This document shows, one piece after another, positions 1-7,980 of a stretch of 64,000 bases of DNA. Each line of letters opens with the position of its first letter. Position 1 is the stretch's first letter. A program made the position numbers and the translations under genes. The DNA is taken from contig CAVYEG010000016.1 in the NCBI GenBank assembly GCA_963767565.1, positions 1-64,000 on the forward strand, written 5' to 3'. The stretch is from Palsa-504 sp963767565 (GTDB lineage Bacteria > Actinomycetota > Actinomycetes > Streptosporangiales > Streptosporangiaceae). Under the pieces are notes generated by a model. It did not search any database. It was not told the DNA's origin and worked only from the letters and a program-made list of their open reading frames with translations.

Positions 1-65
1 ACGGCGGCACCACCGAGATCATGAAGGAGATCGTGAGCCGCGACCTCGGCCTGCGCGAAAACTGA
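1..65 (+). CDS. Acyl-CoA dehydrogenase, C-terminal end only (cut by window edge)
   Basis: Twenty codons ending in TGA at 63-65 are visible, reading GGTTEIMKEIVSRDLGLREN. This is the usual carboxy-terminus of acyl-CoA dehydrogenases: a Gly-Gly-Thr-Thr-Glu-Ile segment carrying the position of the catalytic glutamate, then the last helix. The rest lies upstream of the window. It would oxidise an acyl-CoA to the 2-enoyl-CoA with FAD. The short tail makes the family likely but says nothing about the substrate. Confidence 0.75.
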   Translation, partial: GGTTEIMKEIVSRDLGLREN

Positions 66-104
66 CGGCCGGTGCCCGGCTGGCTCATCGCCGCACCCGT
101 TGCC

Positions 105-150
105 AAATATCCGGTGAATCATTATCATAAATCGCATCCCATAACGTCGC
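105..150 (+). promoter_or_regulatory. AT-rich promoter/operator segment before the first ligase
   Basis: An abrupt AT-rich patch in GC-rich DNA containing the repeated element ATCAT-T-ATCAT (around 117-128) and a further AT-rich run to 144. It lies 20-60 bases before the chosen ATG at 171, and similar islands precede most other transcription units here. A promoter with a regulator site is inferred; no clear -35/-10 pair was fixed. Confidence 0.35.
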
Positions 151-170
151 TGACGCAGGAACAGGACGCC

Positions 171-1832
171 ATGATGCGCGAGTACCAGGATCTGCATCCG
201 AACTTCGCCAACCCGGACGACTGGAGCCTGGCCACCGTCCTGCGGCAGCACGCGGCCGAACGGCCCGATGCGACCTGCCTGCTCACCCCCGAGGAAGGCG
301 GCCGGTGGACGTACGCCGAGGCGCTGCGCGACGCCGAGCGGATCGCCGCCGCGTGGTACGAGGCGGGCGCGGCGGCCGGCGACCGGGTCCTGGTCATGGC
401 GGCCAACTCGTCCCGGTTCGTGCGCAGCTGGCTCGGCACCGCCGTCGGCGGCTTCGTCGAGGTGCCGATCAACACCGCCTACGAGGGCGAGTTCCTCAGG
501 CACCAGGCCGTGACCGTCCAGCCGCGGTGGGCTGTCATCGACGACGTGTTCGCCGAGCGGTTCGTCGCCATCGAGGCGTTCACCCGCCAGATCGAGAAGT
601 TCTGGGTCATCGACACCGGCTCCGCGCCGGCCGCCATCGACCAGCTGCGGGCCAGCGGGTGGGCCGCCGCGCCCTGGGAGGACCTGCTGCACGGCACGGT
701 CACCGGCCGCCTGCCCGATCCGGACCCGACCAGCCTGGCCTCGATCTTCTTCACCTCGGGCACCACCGGCCCGTCCAAGGGCGTGGCCATGCCGCATGCC
801 CAGATGTACTTCTTCGGCCAGGAAGTCGTCTCGCTGACCCGGCTGACCAGCGACGACACGTACCTGACCTGCACGCCCTTGTTCCACGGCAACGCGCAGT
901 TCATGGCCGCCTACCCGGCCTTCATCGCGGGCGCGGCGGTGGCCGTGCGGCCCAAGTTCAGCGCCAGCCGGTGGGCGGACCACCTGCGCGAATCCAACGT
1001 GACCGTGACCAACCTGGTCGGCGTGATGATGGACTTCGTCTGGAAGGCCGAGGCGCGCCCCGATGACGCCGACAACCGGCTGCGCTGCGTGTACGCCGCG
1101 CCCACCGCATCGTCGGTGCTGAAGCAGTTCATGGACCGGTTCGGCATCGAGGCCTTCGTCGACGCCTTCGGGCTGACCGAGACGTGCGCGCCCATCCTGT
1201 CGCCCTACGGCGAGATCCGCCCGCCCGGCGCGGCCGGCCTGGTCGCCTCGGACTGGTTCGAGATCCGGCTGGTCGACCCGGAGACCGACCGCGAGGTCCC
1301 GCTCGGCGAGATCGGCGAGCTCGTGGTGCGCTACAAGCACCCCTGGACCTGCAGCCTCGGCTACTACGGCATGCCGGAAAAGACCGTCGAGGCCTGGCGC
1401 AACCTGTGGTTCCACACCGGCGACGCGCTGCGCCGCGACGCCGACGGCTGGTACTACTTCGTCGACCGGTACAAGGACGCGCTGCGCAGGCGCGGCGAGA
1501 ACATCAGCTCCTACGAGGTCGAGCAGGCCCTGCTCGGTCACCCGGCCGTGACGGAGTGCGCCGTCATCGGCGTGCCCGCCGACGTCGACGCGGGCGAGGA
1601 CGAGGTGCTGGCCGTCGTGGTGGCCAGCGAGCCGCTCGGTGCCGGGGAGCTGTGGGACTTCTGCCGGGGCAAGATCCCGGCCTTCGCCGTGCCGCGGTTC
1701 GTCCGGTTCGTCGACGCCCTGCCCAAGACCCCGTCCGAGAAGGTCAGGAAGGCGGTGCTGCGCGACAGCGGCATCACCGCCGACACCCACGACCGGGCGG
1801 CGCAGCCGATCCCGACCCGACAAGGAGCATGA
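171..1832 (+). CDS. Acyl-CoA synthetase (ANL family, CaiC/FadD-like)
   Basis: Predicted to activate a carboxylic acid with ATP and CoA to an acyl-CoA, entering the substrate into the island's beta-oxidation-like route. Visible motifs are the phosphate loop FTSGTTGPSKG (about residues 192-202), FGLTET (about 333), the hinge region YKDALRRRGENIS (about 434-446) and a C-terminal PSEKVRK with the expected catalytic lysine. At about 553 residues it has normal family length. The reading frame stays open up to 72, but the AT-rich promoter-like island at 105-150 and a purine-rich GGAACAGG before ATG 171 favour that start. Its stop overlaps the next gene by four bases (ATGA), indicating translational coupling. 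The architecture resembles carnitine-CoA ligase-type enzymes; the substrate is unknown. Confidence 0.85.
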   Translation: MMREYQDLHPNFANPDDWSLATVLRQHAAERPDATCLLTPEEGGRWTYAEALRDAERIAAAWYEAGAAAGDRVLVMAANSSRFVRSWLGTAVGGFVEVPINTAYEGEFLRHQAVTVQPRWAVIDDVFAERFVAIEAFTRQIEKFWVIDTGSAPAAIDQLRASGWAAAPWEDLLHGTVTGRLPDPDPTSLASIFFTSGTTGPSKGVAMPHAQMYFFGQEVVSLTRLTSDDTYLTCTPLFHGNAQFMAAYPAFIAGAAVAVRPKFSASRWADHLRESNVTVTNLVGVMMDFVWKAEARPDDADNRLRCVYAAPTASSVLKQFMDRFGIEAFVDAFGLTETCAPILSPYGEIRPPGAAGLVASDWFEIRLVDPETDREVPLGEIGELVVRYKHPWTCSLGYYGMPEKTVEAWRNLWFHTGDALRRDADGWYYFVDRYKDALRRRGENISSYEVEQALLGHPAVTECAVIGVPADVDAGEDEVLAVVVASEPLGAGELWDFCRGKIPAFAVPRFVRFVDALPKTPSEKVRKAVLRDSGITADTHDRAAQPIPTRQGA

Positions 1833-2599
1833 CCGTGGACCTGTCCGGAAGCTCGACCCTGGTCACCGGCGGTGCCTCCGGCCTGGGCCGCGCCACCGCC
1901 GAGGCCCTGGCGGGCCGCGGCGCCTACGTCACGATCGTGGACCTGCCGGCGTCCAACGGCGCGGAGGTGGCGGACAAGCTGGGCTCCCGGGCCAGTTTCG
2001 CTGCTGCCGACGTGACCTCCACCGCACAGATGACCGAGGCACTTAATTTGGCCGAACGATCCGGCCCGCTCCGTGCCGTAGTGCACTGCGCGGGCCGCGG
2101 CGCCCGCATCCGGGTGGTGGAAAAGGACGGCGAGCCAGGCTCACTGGAGACCTACGAGGAGATCGTCAAGCTCAACCTGGTCGGCAGCTTCAACGTGCTG
2201 CGGCTGGCCGCGGCCCGGATGGCGCGCGCCGAACCGGTCGGCGGCGAGCGGGGCGTATGCGTGCTCACCGCGTCGGTGGCGGCCTGGGAGGGCCAGATCG
2301 GCCAGATCCCGTACGCCTCGGCCAAGGCCGGCATCGTCGGCATGACCCTGGTCGCCGCACGCGACCTGGCCAGCAAGATGATCCGGGTCGCGACGATCGC
2401 TCCCGGCGTCATGGACACCCCGATCCTGGACCGCATCCGCCCGGACGTGAAAAAGTCGCTCGAGGAATCGGTGCCCAACCCGCGGCGCCTGGGCCGGCCG
2501 GAGGAGTTCGCCGATCTGGCCCTGGCTATCATTGGCAATCCGTATCTAAATGGCGAGACGATCCGGCTGGACGGTGCGATCCGGATGACACCGCGATGA
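1829..2599 (+). CDS. Short-chain dehydrogenase (3-hydroxyacyl-CoA dehydrogenase type 2-like)
   Basis: A 256-residue classical SDR. TGGASGLG near the start is the NAD-binding glycine motif, and a serine in LTASVAAWEG followed by YASAK gives the catalytic Ser-Tyr-Lys set. The end of the Rossmann fold (GETIRLDGAIRM) is complete. Overall pattern resembles the HSD10 / 3-hydroxy-2-methylbutyryl-CoA dehydrogenase group, which would oxidise a 3-hydroxyacyl-CoA, but that is a family-level inference. AAGGAG lies directly ahead of the ATG, which overlaps the stop of the upstream CoA ligase, so the two are one operon. Confidence 0.83.
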   Translation: MTVDLSGSSTLVTGGASGLGRATAEALAGRGAYVTIVDLPASNGAEVADKLGSRASFAAADVTSTAQMTEALNLAERSGPLRAVVHCAGRGARIRVVEKDGEPGSLETYEEIVKLNLVGSFNVLRLAAARMARAEPVGGERGVCVLTASVAAWEGQIGQIPYASAKAGIVGMTLVAARDLASKMIRVATIAPGVMDTPILDRIRPDVKKSLEESVPNPRRLGRPEEFADLALAIIGNPYLNGETIRLDGAIRMTPR

Positions 2600-2660
2600 T
2601 CCGTTCCTGGCCGGCCGGGTAAATATCGGTCAGCTGCGTCTCCCACGCTTACCAGACGAG

Positions 2661-3404
2661 GTGACCGAAGGCGTGACGAATCCCAATCGGCCGCAAAAGA
2701 CCGCGCTGCTGCTCGCGCAGCGAATCGTGCGGTTTATCGACCAGAACAACCTGGGCCCGGGGGACACGCTGCCCCCCGAGCGGCTCATGATGGAGACGTA
2801 CAAGGTCGGCCGGGGCACGTTGCGCGAATCGCTGCGGTTCCTCGAGTTCGAGGGCGTCCTCTCCTTCAAGCCGGGCCCCGGCGGCGGCCCGGTCATCGAG
2901 AAGCCGAACGGCGCCAACCTCGCCGCCACCCTCACCCTGGTGCTGCAGTTCGACCACGCCAGGTACCAGGTGGTGTCCGAGGCCCGGCAGGCCTTCGAGC
3001 CGCTGATGGCGCAGCTCGCCGCGGAGCGGATCAAGCCCGAGGACCTGACCAAGCTGGAACAGAACGTCACCGACATGGAAACCGATATCGCCGACGTCGA
3101 CGCCTACCTGTACAACAACCAGCGTTTCCACGAGATCATCGCCTGGGCCTCGGGTAACTCGCTATTCGGGTTCCTCATCGACGCCATGGTGGGCGGCCTG
3201 GATATCAGCGGAGCGGCGCAGGGCATCGAATATCCGCTGCGCCGCAGAAACGCGGTGCTGGCCGCCCACCGCCGGATCTACGAAGCAATTCGCGAAGGCA
3301 AGGCCGACCTGGCCCGCGACGCCATGAGCAGCCACGTAGCCGAGTACGTGACCTACGCCGAGCGCAAGTACCCGGCCGCGCTGGACAAGATGATCAAGTG
3401 GTGA
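2661..3404 (+). CDS. FadR-type GntR transcriptional regulator
   Basis: About 247 residues: an N-terminal winged helix (LGPGDTLPPERLMMETYKVG, then RGTLRESLRFLEFEGV) and a helical FCD-type effector domain (residues about 90-235). FadR-group regulators usually sense an acyl-CoA or acid and repress catabolic genes. It is clearly related to the second regulator at 17885-18655 (shared RxTLREAL-RLLEF and KPGP-GGPV segments). The start is uncertain: GTG 2661 gives the longest product, GTG 2673 has a GAAGG just before it. It lies 61 bases after the dehydrogenase and its 3' end overlaps the convergent MaoC gene by 11 bases. Likely targets are the AT-rich inverted repeats across the island. Confidence 0.85.
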   Translation: MTEGVTNPNRPQKTALLLAQRIVRFIDQNNLGPGDTLPPERLMMETYKVGRGTLRESLRFLEFEGVLSFKPGPGGGPVIEKPNGANLAATLTLVLQFDHARYQVVSEARQAFEPLMAQLAAERIKPEDLTKLEQNVTDMETDIADVDAYLYNNQRFHEIIAWASGNSLFGFLIDAMVGGLDISGAAQGIEYPLRRRNAVLAAHRRIYEAIREGKADLARDAMSSHVAEYVTYAERKYPAALDKMIKW

Positions 3405-3864
3405 CCTCGCCCGCGGGCATTTTCATGATCATGCCGGTCCGGTGGCACAGGTGGACCAGCTCGTCGCGCTGGTTGTAGCCGCGGTGCTCGAACCACACGA
3501 TGCCCGCGTCTGACCTGCTCTTGGACTCGCGCTTGCGCAGGATGGTGGACTCCGCGCGCAGCGTGTCGCCGTGGAACACCGGGTTCGGGAACGTCATCTT
3601 CTCGTAGCCCAGGTTCCCGATGGTGGTGCGGAAGGTCAGGTCGGGCACGATCATCCCGCCGATCAGGGCCGCGGTGAACAGGCTGTTCATCAGCCGCCGG
3701 CCCTGCGGGAGGTTGGCCTTCGCGTACTCCTCGTCCAGGTGGATCGGGGCCACGTTCATGGTCAGCGACGTGAACAGCACGTTGTCCATCTCGGTCACCG
3801 TCCGGGTGAACGGGTGCGAGAATTCGGCGCCTTCCTTCATTTCCTCGAAATACAACCCGCGCAT
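3394..3864 (-). CDS. MaoC-family hydratase
   Basis: A 156-residue single hot-dog protein. MNVAPIHLDEEYAKA corresponds to the MaoC hydratase helix with its catalytic histidine; NPVFHGDTLRAESTI is the usual second-strand signature. Such enzymes add water to a 2-enoyl-CoA, and the length and pattern resemble mesaconyl-CoA/2-methylfumaryl-CoA hydratase relatives. GAGGAG sits about eight bases before the ATG. It is followed upstream on the same strand by a CitE-like lyase and an enoyl-CoA hydratase, so these three are probably one leftward operon starting near 5690. The hydratase/CitE pairing recalls the formation and cleavage of methylmalyl- or citramalyl-type CoA esters. Confidence 0.8.
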   Translation of the reverse strand: MRGLYFEEMKEGAEFSHPFTRTVTEMDNVLFTSLTMNVAPIHLDEEYAKANLPQGRRLMNSLFTAALIGGMIVPDLTFRTTIGNLGYEKMTFPNPVFHGDTLRAESTILRKRESKSRSDAGIVWFEHRGYNQRDELVHLCHRTGMIMKMPAGEVTT

Positions 3865-3890
3865 ATCAGGTCTCCTCTCGCAGGTCCGCT

Positions 3891-3968
3891 CTCACAGCGT
3901 CTGCCTTTACCGCGTCTGCCTTTACCGCGTCAGCTCACAGCGCCTGCTTCTACCGCGTCAGCTCACAG
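3891..3968. repeat. Short tandem repeats between MaoC and CitE-like genes
   Basis: Five degenerate units of 13-15 bases: two of the type CGTCTGCCTTTAC, two of CGCGTCAGCTCACAG and one intermediate. The last unit contains the stop codon (TCA, i.e. TGA on the minus strand) of the CitE-like gene, and the earlier copy at 3926-3940 repeats it. This fits slippage duplication of the gene's 3' end. No coding function is seen. Confidence 0.8.
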
Positions 3969-4856
3969 GCCGCCGTGCAGGGTGGCCAGGGCGTCTACCC
4001 GGCGCAGCCATTCCTGTGCCTTGTCGGCGTGGGCCTTGTCGATGTGGATGTCGCCGTACATCACCGCGCCCTCGCCGCGGGCCGCCGCGTCCTCGTAGGC
4101 CTTGAGCAGGCCACGGTAGAAGTCGACGTCGGCCGCCGACGGGGTGTAGGCCTGGTTGACCACCGGCACGTGCGTGGGGTGCAGCACGACCTGGCCCCGG
4201 AAACCCATCTTGCGGCTGTCCACCGAGAACCGCTCCAGCCCGTCCAGGTCGCGGATGCGCTCCCACAGCGCGGTCAGCGGGTGCACGCCCGCCGCGCGCG
4301 CCGCGAGCAGGATCCGGCTGCGGTGATAGCGCGATTCCGTGCCCTCCGGCGTCCACTCGTACCCGATGGCCCGCGCGATGTCGGCGTGCTCGGCCGTCGG
4401 CCCGATCAGCGCTCCGACCCGCGGCGAGGCCAGCCCGATCTCCTCGCAGTGCTGGATGCCCTCGATGGTCTCGATCGGCAGGATGTACTCGATCCCGGTC
4501 ATCCGGTTGCGGCGCTCGAAGTAGCCGACCAGGGCGTCGTACTTGTGCACGTCGATAGCGCTGCCGACCTTGGGCGCGAAGACGCCGGTGAGGCCGGGCA
4601 CGATCACGGCGGCCAGGTCGTCGCCGGTCTCACCGGTGTCCAGCGCGTTCGGCCGCACGAACAGCCCCACCTTGGGGTGCGAGGCCGAGATGCGCCCGAT
4701 GGCCTCGGCGATGCCCTGGCGCGCGCTGTCCTTTTCAGGCTCGGGCACCGAGTCCTCCAGGTCCAGGCACAGGCAGTCGGCGCCGGCCGCGACCGCCTTG
4801 TCAAACCACGAGGGCTTATGGCCGGGGACCGAGATCACGGTGCGGTACGGCTTCAT
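3963..4856 (-). CDS. HpcH/HpaI aldolase-family CoA-ester lyase (CitE-like)
   Basis: A 297-residue TIM-barrel lyase. The N-terminus (RTVISVPGHKPSW), the acidic metal-site segment LCLDLEDSVPEPEK, FVRPNALDTGE, PIETIEGI and the C-terminal FRGQVVLHPTHVP are the standard order in CitE/malyl-CoA lyase relatives. The family cleaves or forms 3-hydroxy acyl-CoA esters such as malyl-, methylmalyl- or citramalyl-CoA with Mg2+. Placed between MaoC and crotonase genes, it probably splits a hydrated dicarboxylyl-CoA intermediate. AAGGAG lies about 12 bases before the ATG. The exact ester is unknown. Confidence 0.82.
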   Translation of the reverse strand: MKPYRTVISVPGHKPSWFDKAVAAGADCLCLDLEDSVPEPEKDSARQGIAEAIGRISASHPKVGLFVRPNALDTGETGDDLAAVIVPGLTGVFAPKVGSAIDVHKYDALVGYFERRNRMTGIEYILPIETIEGIQHCEEIGLASPRVGALIGPTAEHADIARAIGYEWTPEGTESRYHRSRILLAARAAGVHPLTALWERIRDLDGLERFSVDSRKMGFRGQVVLHPTHVPVVNQAYTPSAADVDFYRGLLKAYEDAAARGEGAVMYGDIHIDKAHADKAQEWLRRVDALATLHGGL

Positions 4857-4871
4857 AGCGGGTGGCTCTCC

Positions 4872-5690
4872 TTATTCATGCAGTTCGAACTTTGGCGGCC
4901 GCTTCTCCAGGAAGGCGTTGGCTCCCTCGACCATGTCCTCGCTGCCGATCGCCTGGATAAGCATGCCCAGACCGCTGGAGAACGAGTCGCGGGCGGCGTT
5001 CCACCAGATGTTGGAGCTCACCTTCGTGATCTCCAGGTAGCGCGGGCTGAGCGCGGTAATCTCGGCGCACCAGCTCCGCACCTGCCCCTCGAGCTGGTCA
5101 TCGTCGACGACCTTGTTGACCAGCCCCATCTCCAGCGCCTGCTCGGCGGTGTAGCGGCGGCACAGGAAGCTGAGCTCCTTGGCCCGCTTCTCGCCGATCT
5201 GGACCGACATCACGTTGGTGGCGCCGGTGACCGGGGCGCTGCCTACCCGGGGACCGGTCTGGCCGAACGTGGCCGAACGCGCCGCCACCGCCAGGTCGCA
5301 CGCCACCACGAGCTCGTTGCCGCCGCCCGCGGCGGCGCCGTTGACGGCGGCGATGACCGGTCGCGGGCAGGTCCGGATCGCGTCGAACAGGCGCAGCGAC
5401 GACGCGTACAGGCCGCGCAGGGCCCCGGGCGTCGGCGCGCCCAGCGTGGACAGCGACCCGCCCGCGCAGAAGCTGCGCTCGACGCCGGTGATGACGACCG
5501 ACCGGAACGTGTTGGCCCCCTGCAGGGCCTCGGCGATCAGGCCGGCCATCTCGGCATCATAGGCATTGCGGCGCCGCGGCCGGTTCAACCGGATCCACAG
5601 CGCGTCGCCCCGGGGCTCGACCAGGACGGCCGGAGAGGTATCGTCATCAGGCACAAACAGATGATAATGGTATGCATCATTCCGAGTCAA
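4872..5690 (-). CDS. Enoyl-CoA hydratase/isomerase (crotonase family)
   Basis: A crotonase-fold protein of up to 272 residues. FCAGGSL (oxyanion-hole strand) and NGAAAGGGNELVVACD (second oxyanion-hole helix) are clear, and the C-terminal trimerisation region ending in EKRPPKF is complete. It would hydrate or isomerise a 2-enoyl-CoA. Two starts are possible: ATG at 5690, used here, or GTG at 5654. The palindromic operator 5664-5680 would lie inside the coding region for the longer form, and neither start has a good Shine-Dalgarno, so a leaderless message is possible. It heads the leftward operon ECH-CitE-MaoC. Confidence 0.82.
   Translation of the reverse strand: MTRNDAYHYHLFVPDDDTSPAVLVEPRGDALWIRLNRPRRRNAYDAEMAGLIAEALQGANTFRSVVITGVERSFCAGGSLSTLGAPTPGALRGLYASSLRLFDAIRTCPRPVIAAVNGAAAGGGNELVVACDLAVAARSATFGQTGPRVGSAPVTGATNVMSVQIGEKRAKELSFLCRRYTAEQALEMGLVNKVVDDDQLEGQVRSWCAEITALSPRYLEITKVSSNIWWNAARDSFSSGLGMLIQAIGSEDMVEGANAFLEKRPPKFELHE
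5664..5680. promoter_or_regulatory. Imperfect inverted repeat (AT-rich operator candidate)
   Basis: ATGGT-ATGC-ATCAT, an inverted repeat with 5-base arms and a 4-base spacer, preceded by GATAA. It lies at the 5' end of the leftward hydratase operon and about 90 bases before the rightward amidohydrolase remnant. Arms of the ATnnT...AnnAT type recur at 6754, 17785, 33607 and 44005. A GntR/FadR site is inferred. Confidence 0.4.
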
Positions 5691-5765
5691 TGACGACGAA
5701 GCTTATCAAGGCTATCTATTCGCATGATTTACTGCGACTGGACCCGAGAGGGGGCCGACCCCGCC

Positions 5766-6712
5766 ATGCCGGACGCGCACGCGCCCACGCCGGACGCGCA
5801 CGCGCACACGCCGGACGCGCACGCGCCCATGCTGGACGCGCACGTGCACCTGTGGGACCTGGCCGTCCGCGACCAGCCCTGGATCCCGCCCGGATCCCCG
5901 ATCCGCCGCACCTTCACCGTCCCCGACCTGCACGCCGCCCTGACCGGCACCCCCGTCACCGGCGTCATCCTGGTCCAAGCCCTCAACCACCCCGCCGAAA
6001 CCGCCGACCTCCTCAGCCATGCCCTGCTTCGCCGTCTCCCTCGACCCCGCCCGCCCGGCGTCCGCGGCGCCCGACGCCCTCGCACCCCGCAGGTCTCGTC
6101 CGCGGCGTGGTCGGCTGGGCTGACCTTTCCGCACCGGATTTCGCCGCCGAGCTGGACCACCTCCGGGCCACCGGCTACCTGCTCGGCCTGCGCCACCAGG
6201 CCCTGGCCGAACCCGACCCGGCGGGCTGGCTGTCCCGGCCCGAGGTCGCCCGCGGCCTGGCCGTACTCGAGGCCGCCGGGCTCCCGTTCGACCTGATGAT
6301 CCGGCCCGCCCACTTCGCGGCCGCCCGGCAGGCCGTCCGCGACCACCCCGGGCTGCAGTTCGTGCTCGATCACCTGGGCAAGCCGCCGATTGCCGCGGGC
6401 GGGCTCGGGCCGTGGGCCGCCGCGCTCCGGGCCCTGGCCGCCGAGCCCAACGTGGCCTGCAAGCTGTCCGGCCTGCAGACCATCGCGTCGCCGGACTGGA
6501 CCTACCGGGAACTGGCCCCGTACCTCGACGTCGCCCTCGAGGCGTTCGGCCCGTCCCGGCTGCTGTTCGGCTCCGACTGGCCGGTCTCATCCCAGGCCGC
6601 CTCCTACTCGACCGTCTGCGAGGTAGCCCGCACCGCCTGCTCGTCCCTGTCTCCCGCCGAGCAGGAGGCCGTGCTCTCCGCCAACGCCCGCGCCATCTAC
6701 CGGATCAGCTAG
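5766..6712 (+). pseudogene. Metal-dependent amidohydrolase (TIM-barrel), frameshifted
   Basis: The N-terminal part (5766 to about 6020) carries DAHVHLWDL, the His-x-His metal motif, and a normal first strand-helix region to LLSHA. The rest (about 6085-6712) continues in another frame with GVVGWADL, FVLDHLGKPP (metal/substrate histidine) and LLFGSDWPV (catalytic aspartate). About 20 codons between are GC-rich nonsense, so at least one net frameshift separates the halves. Relatives are L-fuconolactonase/2-pyrone-dicarboxylate lactonase-like hydrolases. The likely start is ATG 5766 or ATG 5829; between them lie tandem 7-codon copies. This is a decayed gene or a sequence error in a GC-rich stretch. 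Downstream of it is an acyl-CoA dehydrogenase with its own operator. Confidence 0.72.
5769..5846 (+). repeat. 21-bp tandem repeat duplicating the Asp-Ala-His segment
   Basis: Three 21-base units and a diverged fourth encode PDAHAPT, PDAHAHT, PDAHAPM and LDAHVHL. Only the last is the genuine metal-binding N-terminus of the amidohydrolase. The expansion adds about 21 residues in frame. Confidence 0.85.
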
Positions 6713-6753
6713 CCAGCCGGCGTTCACCCGTTGCCATCCGCCCGGCCGGCGCA

Positions 6754-6769
6754 TATCATATGAATGATA
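6754..6769. promoter_or_regulatory. Perfect inverted repeat, operator candidate
   Basis: TATCAT-ATGA-ATGATA, arms of six bases with a four-base spacer, in the 93-base gap between the amidohydrolase remnant and the acyl-CoA dehydrogenase. It lies about 40 bases before the chosen GTG start at 6806. The arm-spacer geometry matches the site at 17785-17798. Confidence 0.5.
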
Positions 6770-6805
6770 CGCATGAATGTATGCTCTGGCAGGCTGGAGT
6801 CCCGC

Positions 6806-7975
6806 GTGGTCGACATGATGAGCGCCCAGGACGAGCAGGAAATTCGCTCGTCTTTGCGCAAGATACTGGGCAAGTTCCCTGACGAGTACTGGATGCGTCA
6901 CGACCTGGACCATGAGTTCCCGTGGGACTTCTACAAGGCCATGGCCAACGCCGGCTGGATCGGCATCTGCATCCCGGAGAAGTACGGCGGCGGCGGCGCG
7001 GGCGTCCAGGAGGCGGCGCTGCTGCTCGAGGAGGTCACCGGCGGCGGCGGGGCGCTCAACGCGGGCACCACCGTCCAGGTCGGCCTGTTCGGCCTGGAGC
7101 CGATCGTCAAGCACGGCAGCGAGGAGCAGCGCGAGCGCTTCCTGCGCCCGGCCGCCGAGGGCAACCTCCAGGTGTCCTTCGGCGTCACCGAACCCGATGC
7201 CGGCACCGACACCACCAGCATCACCACGTTCGCCGAGAGGGTCCCCGGCGGCTACCGGGTCAACGGCCAGAAGATCTTCATCTCGCGGGCCGAGCAGGCC
7301 GAGCGGCTGCTGCTGATCACCCGCACCGCGCCCCGGTCGGCCGGCGCCAAGCCCACCGACGGCATGACCCTGTTCTTCCCGGCCATGGACCCGGACCACA
7401 TCAGGATCCAGCCGATCCCCAAGCTCGGCCGTAATGCGGTCTCCACCAACGTGCTGTTCATCGACGACCTGTTCATCCCGGACGAGGACCGGATCGGCGA
7501 GGAAGGCAAGGGCTTCAGGTACCTGCTGGCCGGGCTGAACGCCGAGCGGATCATCGTGGCCGGCGGCTGTCTCGGCATGGGCCGGGAGGCGCTGCGCCGG
7601 GCGGTCGAATACGCCAAGCAGCGCGAGGTCTTCGGCCGCCCGATCGGGATGAACCAGGGCGTCCAGTTCCCGCTGGCCGAGTCGCTGGCCAAGCTCGACG
7701 CGGTGGAACTGCTCATCCGCAAGGCGGCCTGGATGTACGACAACGGCATGCCCTGCGGCAAGGAGGCCAACGAGGCCAAGCTGCTCGCCTCCACCTGGGC
7801 CTTCGAGGCCGCCGACCGGGCCCTGCAGTTCCACGGCGGCTACGGCTACACCAGCGAGTACCACGTCGAGCGCTACTGGCGGGAGACCCGCGTGCAGCGC
7901 ATCGCGCCGATCTCCAACGAGCTGGTCCTGGCCTACCTGGGCGAGAAGGTCCTCGGCCTGCCGCGCTCGTACTAG
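6806..7975 (+). CDS. Acyl-CoA dehydrogenase
   Basis: A 389-residue FAD enzyme with the three domains in order: N-terminal helices to PEKYGGGG, the mid beta-domain with FGVTEPDAGTDTT and GQKIFISRA, and C-terminal helices with QREVFGRPIGMNQGVQFPLA and FHGGYGY. The usual C-terminal catalytic glutamate segment is absent (the end reads RVQRIAPISNELV). A glutamate in LNAERII, where isovaleryl-CoA dehydrogenase keeps its base, is the likely catalytic residue. GTG 6806 has GGAG seven bases upstream and is chosen over ATG 6764, which lies inside the operator palindrome. Probably a branched- or short-chain acyl-CoA dehydrogenase. Confidence 0.85.
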   Translation: MVDMMSAQDEQEIRSSLRKILGKFPDEYWMRHDLDHEFPWDFYKAMANAGWIGICIPEKYGGGGAGVQEAALLLEEVTGGGGALNAGTTVQVGLFGLEPIVKHGSEEQRERFLRPAAEGNLQVSFGVTEPDAGTDTTSITTFAERVPGGYRVNGQKIFISRAEQAERLLLITRTAPRSAGAKPTDGMTLFFPAMDPDHIRIQPIPKLGRNAVSTNVLFIDDLFIPDEDRIGEEGKGFRYLLAGLNAERIIVAGGCLGMGREALRRAVEYAKQREVFGRPIGMNQGVQFPLAESLAKLDAVELLIRKAAWMYDNGMPCGKEANEAKLLASTWAFEAADRALQFHGGYGYTSEYHVERYWRETRVQRIAPISNELVLAYLGEKVLGLPRSY

Positions 7976-7980
7976 GAGTA

